Shown piece by piece: positions 25,408 to 34,014 of a stretch of 64,000 nucleotides of DNA. Source of the DNA: Heritagella_A intestinalis. Its GTDB lineage: Bacteria; Bacillota; Clostridia; Oscillospirales; Acutalibacteraceae. The notes beneath the pieces were generated by a model that worked only from the letters and a program-made list of their open reading frames with translations, was not told where the DNA came from and did not search any database. The DNA is taken from the NCBI GenBank assembly GCA_904418995.1, contig CAJFQF010000004.1, forward strand, positions 100,734 through 164,733. The letters run 5' to 3'. Both the position numbers and the translations under genes were made by a program. Each line of letters starts with the position of its first letter. The first letter of the stretch is position 1.

Positions 25408-27990
25408 TTACAGCTTAATGGCGGGCTGCTTTTTCAGCACCATTAAAGCAGCCAAAGCCAATACCAGAATGACAGCGCCAACGGCCAGGAAAATTCCGCT
25501 GTAGTCACCAGTGGCGACATTGTTATTCCCGTTGGAAGAACCGCTGTCCTGGCTGCTGTCGGGGATTTCACTGCCGCCTCCGGGCTCCTGGCTGGAGGAA
25601 TCCTTAGGAACCACGGTAATCTGGGCGCTGGCCGTTACCTGGCTGCCATCTGTAGAAGCGGCGGTAATGGTTACAGTTCCTTCCTTCAAAGCGGTAACAA
25701 GGCCGTTTTGGTCAACAGTAGCCACGCTTTCATCAGAAGAGGTCCAGTGAAGGGCAGAGGTGACAGCGTCTTCCGGAGTAATGGTGGCTTCCAGTTGGGC
25801 AGTTTCACCGGGCCGCAGGGTCAGGGATTCCTGAGAAAGCTGAATCCCCGTTACTGGCTTGGCAGCGTTTTTGAAGGCGTCCACCGCCTGCAGAAGGGCG
25901 CTGTTTGCCTGGGACAGCTGGGATTCCAGTTCTTCTACAGGGAGGATAGCGCCGTTGTTTTCAAATGCTGCATAGGCTTCTTCAGCAGAGGCGATGGATT
26001 CGGAGAAGGCGTTCCAATCGCTGTCGGCATATTGGAGACGATTGGCGCTTTCCAGCAGAGCCTGAGCGGACTGGATCGTCTCCTGCAGGGTGGCAGCTTG
26101 CTGGTCAGCAGGCTGGGTGTCTACTTTTTGCAGGCCGGCAAAGCGCTGGGCAAAGTCAAAGGAAATTTGGGTGTTGTCTGTATCCTTCAGGGTGTTGTGG
26201 AGCTTATCAAAGGGGAAAAGCTGCATTTCATCCGGAAGAAGGATGCCGTTGTTTTCCAGGTCTCCGTTGAGGATTTTCATCTTCTTTTCCACCCAGGGGG
26301 AATAGGACTGGAAGGAGATGGTATTCGCCGATTCATCAAACTCCACGCCGGTCATCCAGCCGTTGCCGCCATAGAGGTCAAACTGGAAGTTGGAAACCAG
26401 GTCAATGACTTCATGGCCGTAATCGTTCTGGAAGCTGGAAACCCACCGGTCTGTAATATGGCCCCGAACCGTCATAAACACCTGGTCAAAGGGCTCCACA
26501 AAAGTGGCGGTGTCCGTGTTGTAGTGGGAAAGGACAATGGTGGGGTACTGGCGATGTGTATCCAGGACGTTGAGAATCCAGTCCCGATCCGCCTGGAGGT
26601 CGGCGTCATTCCAGGGCAGGGAGAGGAACAGGTATTCATAGGAGCCGGCCCGGATAATAAAGTAGCTGGAGATGCCGGAAGGGCCAGTGCCCTGGTATCC
26701 CCGGTCGCCCTCATAGCGCTCACCGCTGAACAGGGTCTTGAACAGCTCTCCATCATGATTGCCGTCCGTAATCAAATAGGGAAGATTGGCTTCATCCAAA
26801 ATGGAGAAAGCCTGATCCGCCAGATTGAATTCCCGCTGGGTGCCGTCCTGGGTCAGATCGCCCACGCAGATAGACATGGCAATGTTGTAATTTTCCGTGT
26901 TGTCCCGGATCCATTCCAGCTGAGCGTCTACGATTTCCGGCTTGTACTGGGTCTGGTACTGCGGGTCGGGAATTACCGCAAAGGTGTAGTTGTCACGGCT
27001 GGCGAGCCCTTGATAGGGGTCGTTGTTGCCGGAAATGTTGTACCGGTCGTCAATGGTGTATTTCGTTACCAGGTAATCTTCCGGGTCCACAGCGCCTTTG
27101 GCCATGCGGATTTCCTGGATGTATCCACTGAAAATGGCGTCGCCGCAGGCTGCTTCAGAGAAGGCGTCGGCGCCGCTCCAATAGGCGGTGCCAACCACCC
27201 ATCCGGCATTTTCTCCCTGGCCCAGGGTGGCAATGCCCACCTGCTCCTCAAAGGTGTTGCAGCGCTGGACCTGGATGCCGTCCACCACCATGACCGTGCT
27301 GTGGCCGTCGTTCTTGATGACAATGTGGTGCCACTTGTTGCGCTGGATGCCGCCGGCATCGGACCAGGTGGTGGGGTTGGTCTGGATTTCCGCGTTATTG
27401 GTGGTCCAGGGGTTCCACTGCAGCTCTCCGGAAGAGGAGATGTTCAGGCCGCCGTTGGCCTCCACCTCGCCGCCAGTCATGCCTGCCAGCTTGCCGGTGC
27501 CCTTCTGGCCAAATACAGAGGACCAGGCGGACAGGGTGCTATCATCGGGGATTTTGATAATGGCTTCAATGGTGTAGCCCTCTTTGAATTCCTCGGTGTT
27601 CATAGGAGCGCCGGAGACGGTCTCAAAGAAAGCGCCGATTTTTTTCTCGCTGGGGCTTTTCGGGTTCATAGACAAGCTTTCCGTACCCGACTCCCCTTGG
27701 ATGCTGTCCTCGGGGAAGGACATATAGTCTGCGGCGGTTTTCCCGGATTCTACCCGTTCCGTGTTCAGCTCCAGGTTATTCCCATTGCCGGAAGCATCCT
27801 GAATTACCAGGTCGCCGGTTTCCAGGGAACCAGAAGCAAAGTAGTCGGAATCGAACTTCCAGTCGGCCACGATTTCCGCTTCTGCCGTGTCGGCAGCAAA
27901 GGCAGGAACAGCGGCCAAGCATCCGCCGGTGGCGATCAGGCCGGCTGTCAGGATACAGAGCCATTTTTTTGCGGCTTTTCTTTTCTTCAT
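25408..27990 (-). CDS. Surface-anchored metallophosphoesterase with LamG-like and Big_2 domains
   Basis: The 860-aa exported protein has a signal peptide (1-32, AFA before ADTAEA), a LamG/concanavalin-like domain (about 40-300), and a calcineurin-like phosphoesterase domain (about 333-570) with Asp342 in PDPQYQ, VGDLTQDG at 376, GNHD at 410-413 and His489 in LSHYN. The last motif, normally GHxH, reads RGHITD (His511). A helical segment (about 630-710), a Big_2 Ig-like domain (about 713-795) and a Ser/Gly/Asn linker follow. The C terminus has a membrane helix and basic tail after NVATGDYS, with no LPXTG. The substrate is unknown. AAAGGAGG precedes the ATG. Confidence 0.88.
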   Translation of the reverse strand: MKKRKAAKKWLCILTAGLIATGGCLAAVPAFAADTAEAEIVADWKFDSDYFASGSLETGDLVIQDASGNGNNLELNTERVESGKTAADYMSFPEDSIQGESGTESLSMNPKSPSEKKIGAFFETVSGAPMNTEEFKEGYTIEAIIKIPDDSTLSAWSSVFGQKGTGKLAGMTGGEVEANGGLNISSSGELQWNPWTTNNAEIQTNPTTWSDAGGIQRNKWHHIVIKNDGHSTVMVVDGIQVQRCNTFEEQVGIATLGQGENAGWVVGTAYWSGADAFSEAACGDAIFSGYIQEIRMAKGAVDPEDYLVTKYTIDDRYNISGNNDPYQGLASRDNYTFAVIPDPQYQTQYKPEIVDAQLEWIRDNTENYNIAMSICVGDLTQDGTQREFNLADQAFSILDEANLPYLITDGNHDGELFKTLFSGERYEGDRGYQGTGPSGISSYFIIRAGSYEYLFLSLPWNDADLQADRDWILNVLDTHRQYPTIVLSHYNTDTATFVEPFDQVFMTVRGHITDRWVSSFQNDYGHEVIDLVSNFQFDLYGGNGWMTGVEFDESANTISFQSYSPWVEKKMKILNGDLENNGILLPDEMQLFPFDKLHNTLKDTDNTQISFDFAQRFAGLQKVDTQPADQQAATLQETIQSAQALLESANRLQYADSDWNAFSESIASAEEAYAAFENNGAILPVEELESQLSQANSALLQAVDAFKNAAKPVTGIQLSQESLTLRPGETAQLEATITPEDAVTSALHWTSSDESVATVDQNGLVTALKEGTVTITAASTDGSQVTASAQITVVPKDSSSQEPGGGSEIPDSSQDSGSSNGNNNVATGDYSGIFLAVGAVILVLALAALMVLKKQPAIKL

Positions 27991-28142
27991 AATTTCCTCC
28001 TTTAAGCACTTTAACGCTTGATTTACCCTCCCATTTTAGAGCGTTATTAAAAATTAAAAAACCACAAATCAGAAAAATTCAGGTAAAATCCAGTAGCGGT
28101 AAAGGGGAAAATTGTAAAAAACCAATGGCCCCACAAAACAAT

Positions 28143-28167
28143 AAGGCCCCCTCAAAGAGGGGGCCTT
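28143..28167 (-). terminator. Terminator downstream of purL and the repeat cluster
   Basis: A perfect 11-bp stem AAGGCCCCCTC/GAGGGGGCCTT with an AAA loop is followed on the minus strand by ATTGTTTTGT. It lies about 320 bp past the purL stop, so the repeat cluster would be part of the purL transcript. Confidence 0.75.
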
Positions 28168-28190
28168 TGGTAGCCTGATCTATATTATTA

Positions 28191-28445
28191 CGCGTGGTAG
28201 CAGGTTGCTGTTTTCATCTCGCCCCAAACGCGGATTGGCACCCACATGGTGCGGTGCGCTTAAAGTGAGCGTAAGCAATCCCCATTGTCCGTGCGCAGAT
28301 AACCCCGCGAGAAAACAGAGTCGTTTTTCGCAGTAAGATTTCCCGCGGATTGGCACCGCACACGGTGCGGCGCGTGGTATCAGGCTGTTGTTTTCACCCA
28401 GCCATTAACGCGGATTGGGAGCGGGTGCCGTGTGCCAGTGGCACA
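28191..28445 (+). repeat. Cluster of three tandem units of the dispersed intergenic repeat
   Basis: Units begin near 28191, 28290 and 28371. Units 1 and 3 share CGCGTGGTA, CAGG, TTGTTTTCA-type and AACGCGGATTGG blocks at a 180-bp offset. Unit 2 repeats CGCGGATTGGCACC and a GGTGCGG hairpin arm. Each unit ends in a hairpin (GCACC.../GGTGC). The cluster fills the gap between the purL stop and its distal terminator. No open reading frame is evident. Confidence 0.7.
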
Positions 28446-28489
28446 CAATCAAGGCACCGACCAGAGCGGCAGCGGAGACCATTGCCCGC

Positions 28490-31400
28490 TTATTTGAAGT
28501 AGGCGACGCCGGATTCGAAGAGCTTCTGGTCTTTCTCGCCGGGCACGTTGTCGTAGAGGTTCTGGCCCTTGCGCTCGCTGTGACCCATCTTGCCCAGGAC
28601 GCGGCCGTCGGGGCTGGTGATGCCCTCAATGGCGCACACGGAGCCGTTGGGGTTCCACTCAATGGAGCCGCTGGGCTTGCCGCAGGGGGTCACGTACTGG
28701 GTAGCCACCTGGCCGTTGGCAATGAGCTGCTCCAGATGGGCCTCGTCTGCCACAAAGCGGCCCTCGCCGTGAGAAACCGGGATGGCGAAAATGTCGCCGG
28801 CGTTGACCCCGGCAAACCAGGGAGACTTGACGCTGGTCACCCGGGTGTAGACCATCCGGGAGACGTGGCGGCCCAGGGTGTTGAAGGTCAGGGTGGGGGC
28901 GTCCTCGGAGGGCTCGGTGATCTTGCCGAAGGGCACCAGGCCCAGCTTGATGAGGGCCTGGAAGCCGTTGCAGATGCCCAGCATCAGACCGTCCCGGGCT
29001 TCCAGCAGGTCGGTGACCGCCTGGGCAATCCGGGGATTGCGGAAGGTGGTGGCAATGAACTTGCCGGAACCGTCGGGCTCGTCGCCGCCGGAGAAGCCGC
29101 CGGGGAGCATGATGATCTGGGACTGGCGGATGGCCTTTTCCATGGCCTCGATAGTCTCCTCAATGGCGGAGGCCGTCAGGTTGCGGACTACCAGCACCTG
29201 GGGCTCTGCGCCGGCCTTTTCAAAGGCACGGGCCGTGTCGATTTCACAGTTGGTGCCGGGGAATACGGGGATGAATACCCGGGGCTTGGCTGCCTTGATG
29301 GCCGGGGAACCGGCAAAGCGCTCCGTATACAGAGGCACGTCCTTTTCCACTTCCACGGCTGGGGCAAAGCTGGGGAAGATCTTTTCCAGCTTGCCGCTCC
29401 ATACAGAAATCAGTTCGTCAATGGGCATCTTGGCGCCGCCCAGCACCAGCACCGGCTCTTCGGTGGTGACGCCCACAGCCACAGCCTCTTTCGGGAAAGC
29501 CGTGCCGGGACGCAGCTCCGCCACAATGGAGCCGGAAATGGGGGCAAACAGAGTCTCGGCGTCCTCCATGTTCCGGTCAAAGGAAATGCCCAGCTTATTG
29601 CCGAATGCCATCTTGGCGGCAGCAGCGGCCACGCCGCCCTCCTTCACCACGGAAGCGGAGAGAATATCGCCGGCTTCCATCATGGAGAGGAGGTTCTCAT
29701 ACCAGCCGGGCAGAGCGTCCCAGTCGGGAAGATGGGTATCCTGGTTCTCGGGGAGCTTGAACAGCACCACCTGGCTGCCTGCCTGGCGCAGGGCAGCGGA
29801 AACGGTCTTGCTGGCCTTGGTCATGGTGATGGCGAAGCTCACCAGGGTGGGAGGCACGTCCAGGTCCTCAAAGCTGCCGCTCATGCTGTCCTTGCCGCCA
29901 ATGGAAGGCAGGCCCAGCTTCAGCTGCGCGGTGAGAGCGCCCAGCAGGGCAGCGGCTGGCTTGCCCCAACGGGAGGGAACATTCCGGAGACGCTCGAAGT
30001 ACTCCTGGAAGGTGAGGCGGGCCTTCATGGGGTCGGCGCCCACAGCGCACAGCTTGGACAGGCTCTCCACCACCGCATAGGCCGCCCCGTGGAAGGGGGA
30101 GAACTTGGCGATGCCGGGAATGTAGCCGTAGCTCATGGCGGTAGCGTCGTCGGTCTCTCCGTGGAGCACCGGCAGCTTGGCTACCATGGCGTCTTCGGGG
30201 GTGAGCTGATACTTGCCGGCAAAGGGCATGAGCACCGTGGCCGCGCCGATGGAGGCGTCAAAGCGCTCGGACAGGCCCTTCTGGCAGCAGACTTCCAGCC
30301 GCTTCAGGTTGTCGGAGAAGGCTTCGCTGAGGGGCTTGTTCTGGAGGCACTCCGGCACCAGATGGCGGTAATCCTTCTCTGCGTCCGGGGCCTCGATATA
30401 GGCGTCGGCGTTCTGGGTCACGCCGTTGGTGTCCAGGAATGCGCGAGTGATGTTCACGATGGTGTCGTCGCGCCACTTCATGCGCAGACGGGGCTCCTTG
30501 GTGACCACGGCCACCACCGTAGCGTCCAGGTTTTCCTTGTCCGCCGCAGCGGTAAAGGCGGCTACATCCTCGGGGGCCAGCACCACGGCCATGCGCTCCT
30601 GGGATTCGGAAATGGCCAGCTCGGTGCCGTCCAGGCCTTCGTACTTCTTGGGAACCTTGTTCAAATCGATTTGCAGGCCATCCGCCAGCTCGCCGATGGC
30701 TACGCACACGCCGCCTGCGCCAAAGTCGTTACAGCGCTTGATGAGGGTGGACACGGCCGGGTCACGGAACAGCCGCTGGATTTTCCGCTCGGTGGGGGGG
30801 TTGCCCTTCTGGACTTCCGCGCCGCAGGTCTCAATGGATTCCTCGGTGTGGGCCTTGCTGGAGCCGGTAGCTCCGCCGCAGCCGTCACGGCCGGTAGCGC
30901 CGCCCAGCAGGACAATCACGTCGCCCTCTTCCGGGTCAGCGCGCCGGACATTGGCGCTGGGGGAAGCGCCCACCACCGCGCCGATTTCCAGACGCTTGGC
31001 CACATAGCCGGGGTCATAGAGCTCGGTGACCTGACCGGTAGCCAGGCCGATCTGGTTGCCGTAGGAGGAGTAGCCCTGGGCAGCCCCGGTGGTGATTTTC
31101 CGGCTGGGGAGCTTGCCGTGCATGGTTTCGGCAAAGGGCAGGGTGGGATCGCCGCTGCCGGTGACGCGCATGGCCTGGTACACATAGGCCCGGCCGGAAA
31201 GGGGGTCGCGGATGGCGCCGCCCAGGCAGGTGGCCGCGCCGCCGAAGGGCTCGATCTCGGTGGGGTGGTTGTGGGTCTCGTTCTTAAACTGCACCAGCCA
31301 TTCCTCGGTCTGGCCGTCGATGGTCACAGGCACCTTAATGGAGCAGGCGTTGATTTCCTTGCTCTCGTCCAAATCGGGAATCAGGCCCCGCTTTTTCAGC

Positions 31401-32245
31401 ACCTTCATGCCCATGACCGCCATGTCCATGAGGGAGACCGGCCGGTCGGTTTCCCCGTAGACCTCGTCACGGGCATCGTAGTAGGCCTGCAGTGCGTCCT
31501 CAATGGCAGTAGAGATGGCGCTCTTTTCAATTTCAATGCGGTTCAGGCGGGTGAGGAAGGTGGTATGACGGCAGTGGTCGCTCCAATAGGTGTCGATGAC
31601 CCGCAATTCGGTGACGGTGGGGTCCCGATGCTCCTGGTCCCGGAAGTAATCCCGGCAGAACAGCAGATCATCCAGCGTCATGGCAAAGCCCATGGAGTCA
31701 AAATAGGCTTTCATTTCCGCCTCGTCCCACTGGATAAAGCCGGTGACGCGGGCCACATCGGCGGGGACGTCGGCCTTCATATCCAGGCTCTGGGGCTTGT
31801 CCATAGAGGCCAGGCGGGATTCCACCGGGTTCACCAGATAGGACTTGATTTTGTCCATTTCTTCCGGGGAGAGGCTGCCCTTAATGGCCACCACCCGGGC
31901 GGTGAGGACCTGGGGGCGCTCCTTCTGGGTCAGGAGCTGGACGCACTGGGCGGCGGAGTCAGCCCGCTGGTCATACTGGCCGGGGAGGTACTCCATGGCG
32001 AACACCTGATAGTCTGCGGGGAAGGCGAAATCCTCTCCATACACGTTGTCCACGTTGGGCTCGGAGAAGATGGTGTCCCGGGCGGCGTCGAACTCCTCGG
32101 GGGAGAGGCCGTCCACGTCGTAGCGGTTGAACAGGCGCAGGTCCTCAATGGCAGTGAGGCCCAGGTTTTCCCGCAGGTCGGCTTTCATGTGCCGGGCTTC
32201 CACGTCGAAGCCGGGCTTCTTTTCCACAAATACTCTGATTACCAT
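28490..32245 (-). CDS. purL: Phosphoribosylformylglycinamidine synthase (large single-chain type)
   Basis: The 1251-aa enzyme converts FGAR, glutamine and ATP to FGAM in purine synthesis. The N-terminal PurS-like part, two AIR-synthase-like halves (THNHPTEIEPFGGAATCLGG near 313 marks the active site) and a C-terminal glutaminase domain are all on one chain. The glutaminase nucleophile is about Cys1092 in GICNGFQ, with His/Glu in GHSER near 1222. This is the Clostridia-type long form, so no separate purS or purQ is needed. Start at 32245; the AAAGGA site lies 12 nt upstream. No other pur genes are adjacent. Confidence 0.95.
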   Translation of the reverse strand: MVIRVFVEKKPGFDVEARHMKADLRENLGLTAIEDLRLFNRYDVDGLSPEEFDAARDTIFSEPNVDNVYGEDFAFPADYQVFAMEYLPGQYDQRADSAAQCVQLLTQKERPQVLTARVVAIKGSLSPEEMDKIKSYLVNPVESRLASMDKPQSLDMKADVPADVARVTGFIQWDEAEMKAYFDSMGFAMTLDDLLFCRDYFRDQEHRDPTVTELRVIDTYWSDHCRHTTFLTRLNRIEIEKSAISTAIEDALQAYYDARDEVYGETDRPVSLMDMAVMGMKVLKKRGLIPDLDESKEINACSIKVPVTIDGQTEEWLVQFKNETHNHPTEIEPFGGAATCLGGAIRDPLSGRAYVYQAMRVTGSGDPTLPFAETMHGKLPSRKITTGAAQGYSSYGNQIGLATGQVTELYDPGYVAKRLEIGAVVGASPSANVRRADPEEGDVIVLLGGATGRDGCGGATGSSKAHTEESIETCGAEVQKGNPPTERKIQRLFRDPAVSTLIKRCNDFGAGGVCVAIGELADGLQIDLNKVPKKYEGLDGTELAISESQERMAVVLAPEDVAAFTAAADKENLDATVVAVVTKEPRLRMKWRDDTIVNITRAFLDTNGVTQNADAYIEAPDAEKDYRHLVPECLQNKPLSEAFSDNLKRLEVCCQKGLSERFDASIGAATVLMPFAGKYQLTPEDAMVAKLPVLHGETDDATAMSYGYIPGIAKFSPFHGAAYAVVESLSKLCAVGADPMKARLTFQEYFERLRNVPSRWGKPAAALLGALTAQLKLGLPSIGGKDSMSGSFEDLDVPPTLVSFAITMTKASKTVSAALRQAGSQVVLFKLPENQDTHLPDWDALPGWYENLLSMMEAGDILSASVVKEGGVAAAAAKMAFGNKLGISFDRNMEDAETLFAPISGSIVAELRPGTAFPKEAVAVGVTTEEPVLVLGGAKMPIDELISVWSGKLEKIFPSFAPAVEVEKDVPLYTERFAGSPAIKAAKPRVFIPVFPGTNCEIDTARAFEKAGAEPQVLVVRNLTASAIEETIEAMEKAIRQSQIIMLPGGFSGGDEPDGSGKFIATTFRNPRIAQAVTDLLEARDGLMLGICNGFQALIKLGLVPFGKITEPSEDAPTLTFNTLGRHVSRMVYTRVTSVKSPWFAGVNAGDIFAIPVSHGEGRFVADEAHLEQLIANGQVATQYVTPCGKPSGSIEWNPNGSVCAIEGITSPDGRVLGKMGHSERKGQNLYDNVPGEKDQKLFESGVAYFK

Positions 32246-32301
32246 TCGATGTCCATTCCTTTCTTGCGTTATCCCGGGCGGAAAAAGACCGGGAAAGGGC
32301 T

Positions 32302-32347
32302 CGCAGCAGACAGAACGCCTCCGCGCCGGCTGCTGCGGCAGGCGCGG
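32302..32347 (-). promoter_or_regulatory. purL leader with two mutually exclusive hairpins
   Basis: In the 5' leader, CCGCGCC (32347-32341) can pair with GGCGCGG (32327-32321). Alternatively CGCAGCAG (32337-32330) can pair with CTGCTGCG (32309-32302). The second pairing uses bases in the loop of the first, so the two cannot coexist. Regulation is an inference; no known riboswitch core is visible. Confidence 0.4.
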
Positions 32348-32369
32348 CTCGTAGATTTCCTATGGTACC

Positions 32370-32398
32370 ATTGTATCATAACCCGGCCTGTGAAACAA
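32370..32398 (-). promoter_or_regulatory. Promoter of purL
   Basis: On the minus strand TTGTTT (32398-32393) and TACAAT (32375-32370) are separated by 17 bp, giving a leader of roughly 120 nt. Confidence 0.65.
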
Positions 32399-32451
32399 GA
32401 ATAAAGGAAAAAGACAGGTTTTATACCAGACATTGCTGTCAAAGCGGCATA

Positions 32452-32484
32452 AAAAAGCCCCCTCCCAAAAAGGGAGAGGGCTTG
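32452..32484 (-). terminator. Terminator of the GH4 gene
   Basis: AAGCCCTCTCCC pairs with GGGAGGGGGCTT around a short T-rich loop and is followed on the minus strand by TTTTTA. It lies 13 bp past the stop. Confidence 0.85.
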
Positions 32485-32496
32485 GAGAGACTGGGC

Positions 32497-33861
32497 TCAA
32501 TGATACGCGGGCAGCCAATCCCCGTGGGTCTCAATGAGGTCGTCCACCAGCTTGACGATGGTGTCCGGGTCCAATTCGCTGCCAGTGTGGGGGTCCAGCA
32601 TGGCGGCCTGATAGATGTGCTCTTTCTTCCGGGTCACGGCGGCCTCGATAGTCAGCAGCTGCACATTGACGTTGGTCATGTTCATGGCGGCGCACTGCAC
32701 CGGCAGGCGGCCCGCCCGGCAGGGATGTACCCCCATGCCGTCAATGAGGCAGGGCACCTCTACGCAGGCGTCGGCGGGCAGGTTCTCAATGAGGTTCCCG
32801 GTGTTCAGCACGTTGCCGCCGATTTTGTAGGGCGTGCCCGTGACAATGGACTCCATAATATAGGAAGCGTATTCCCGGGAGCGCTCGTGGTCCAGCTTCT
32901 TCTGGGTGCGCAGCTCGTCCCGTTCCTTTTCCCAGCCGGCAATCTGCTCTACGCAGCGGCGGGGATATTCGTCCAAGGGGATATGGTAGCGGTCAATGAG
33001 CTCCGGATATTTGGATTTGATGTAGAACATATTGTATTCGGAGTTGTGCTCGCTGGACTCGGTGCAGTAGTAGCCAAAGCGGCGGATGTAGTCCAGACGC
33101 ACCAAATCATGGCGGGTTTTCTCCACCCAGTCGGGGGCGTTCTGAGTTTTCCCATAGAGGTGGGCGTCCAGAGCCAGCTTGGCACGGCGGCGGATTTCCG
33201 GATACAGGTCGTTGCCGTCCTTGTCCCGCAGCTCCAACAGCCAGCCCATGTGGTTGATGCCGGCAATGCGCTCCCGGCGGCCTTCCAGCTTGTCCTCCAT
33301 GCCCAGCTCCTTCAGCAGGAATTCCGAACACACCTGGACGCTGTGGCACAGACCCACGGTCTCGATGCCCGTATACCGCTGCATGTAGCCGGAGAGCATG
33401 GCCATGGGGTTGGTGTAGTTGAGGAACAACGCATCCGGGCAGACTTCCTGCATATCCCGGGCAAAGTCGTCCATGACGGGAATGGTGCGCAGGGCCCGCA
33501 TAATGCCGCCAATGCCCAGAGTGTCGCCGATGGTCTGGCGCAGGCCGTACTTCTTGGGCACTTCAAAGTCGATGATGGTGCAGGGGTCATAGAGCCCCAC
33601 CTGGATGGCGTTGACCACGAACCGGGCCCCCCGGAGGGCTTCCTTCCGGTTTTCTACGCCCAGATAGGCGGTGACCTTCCCGTGGCCGCCCTTGGTCTCG
33701 TTCATGGCGGAGATAATCTCGAAGCTCTCCTGCAAGCGGACAGGGTCGATGTCGTACAGGGCGAATTCCCAGTCCCGGAGGGACTCCGTACACATGCAGT
33801 CCCCCAGCACATTGCGAACAAACACGGTGCTGCCCGCTCCCATAAAAGTAATCTTATTCAT
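32497..33861 (-). CDS. Glycoside hydrolase family 4, alpha-galactosidase/glucuronidase type
   Basis: The 454-aa enzyme belongs to the NAD+- and divalent-metal-dependent GH4 family, which cleaves glycosides by a redox elimination mechanism in the cytoplasm. The Rossmann loop FMGAGS is at 6-11, the substrate Asn lies in NYTNP (148-152), the metal ligands are Cys172 and His204 (LCHSVQ and GINHMGW), and DDP-like acidic residues follow. The sequence is nearest in memory to MelA alpha-galactosidases, but specificity cannot be read. It is divergent from an AraC-type regulator, which probably controls it. Confidence 0.87.
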   Translation of the reverse strand: MNKITFMGAGSTVFVRNVLGDCMCTESLRDWEFALYDIDPVRLQESFEIISAMNETKGGHGKVTAYLGVENRKEALRGARFVVNAIQVGLYDPCTIIDFEVPKKYGLRQTIGDTLGIGGIMRALRTIPVMDDFARDMQEVCPDALFLNYTNPMAMLSGYMQRYTGIETVGLCHSVQVCSEFLLKELGMEDKLEGRRERIAGINHMGWLLELRDKDGNDLYPEIRRRAKLALDAHLYGKTQNAPDWVEKTRHDLVRLDYIRRFGYYCTESSEHNSEYNMFYIKSKYPELIDRYHIPLDEYPRRCVEQIAGWEKERDELRTQKKLDHERSREYASYIMESIVTGTPYKIGGNVLNTGNLIENLPADACVEVPCLIDGMGVHPCRAGRLPVQCAAMNMTNVNVQLLTIEAAVTRKKEHIYQAAMLDPHTGSELDPDTIVKLVDDLIETHGDWLPAYH

Positions 33862-33951
33862 ATAGCTCCTCCTGCTTATGATGATTCCGGCCCCTGGCTT
33901 TCCAGGGGGATTTCCTGCCCTTATGATACCACCGGGCCGGGGAAATGCCTA

Positions 33952-33981
33952 TTGCACGGTGTGTGGTTTCTTTGGTAAAAT
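33952..33981 (+). promoter_or_regulatory. Promoter of the AraC-sbcDC transcript
   Basis: TTGCAC (33952-33957) and TAAAAT (33976-33981) are separated by 18 bp, 33 bp before the regulator start, within the 153-bp divergent intergenic region. Confidence 0.55.
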
Positions 33982-34014
33982 GTTAGCAGTATTCCTGCGA
34001 AAGGGGGGCGCAGA

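Noticed and set aside
25708..28005. 765-codon open frame opposite the surface phosphoesterase
   Set aside because: Antisense shadow; the minus-strand gene has a signal peptide, domains and ribosome-binding site, and the plus-strand frame has none.
28191..28445. CRISPR array
   Set aside because: The repeated units are too long, imperfect, hairpin-ended and without uniform spacers; no cas genes are present.
28415..32404. 1329-codon open frame on the plus strand opposite purL
   Set aside because: It is an antisense shadow of the GC-rich purL gene; the product is Gly/His/Gln-rich with no recognisable domain and no ribosome-binding site.
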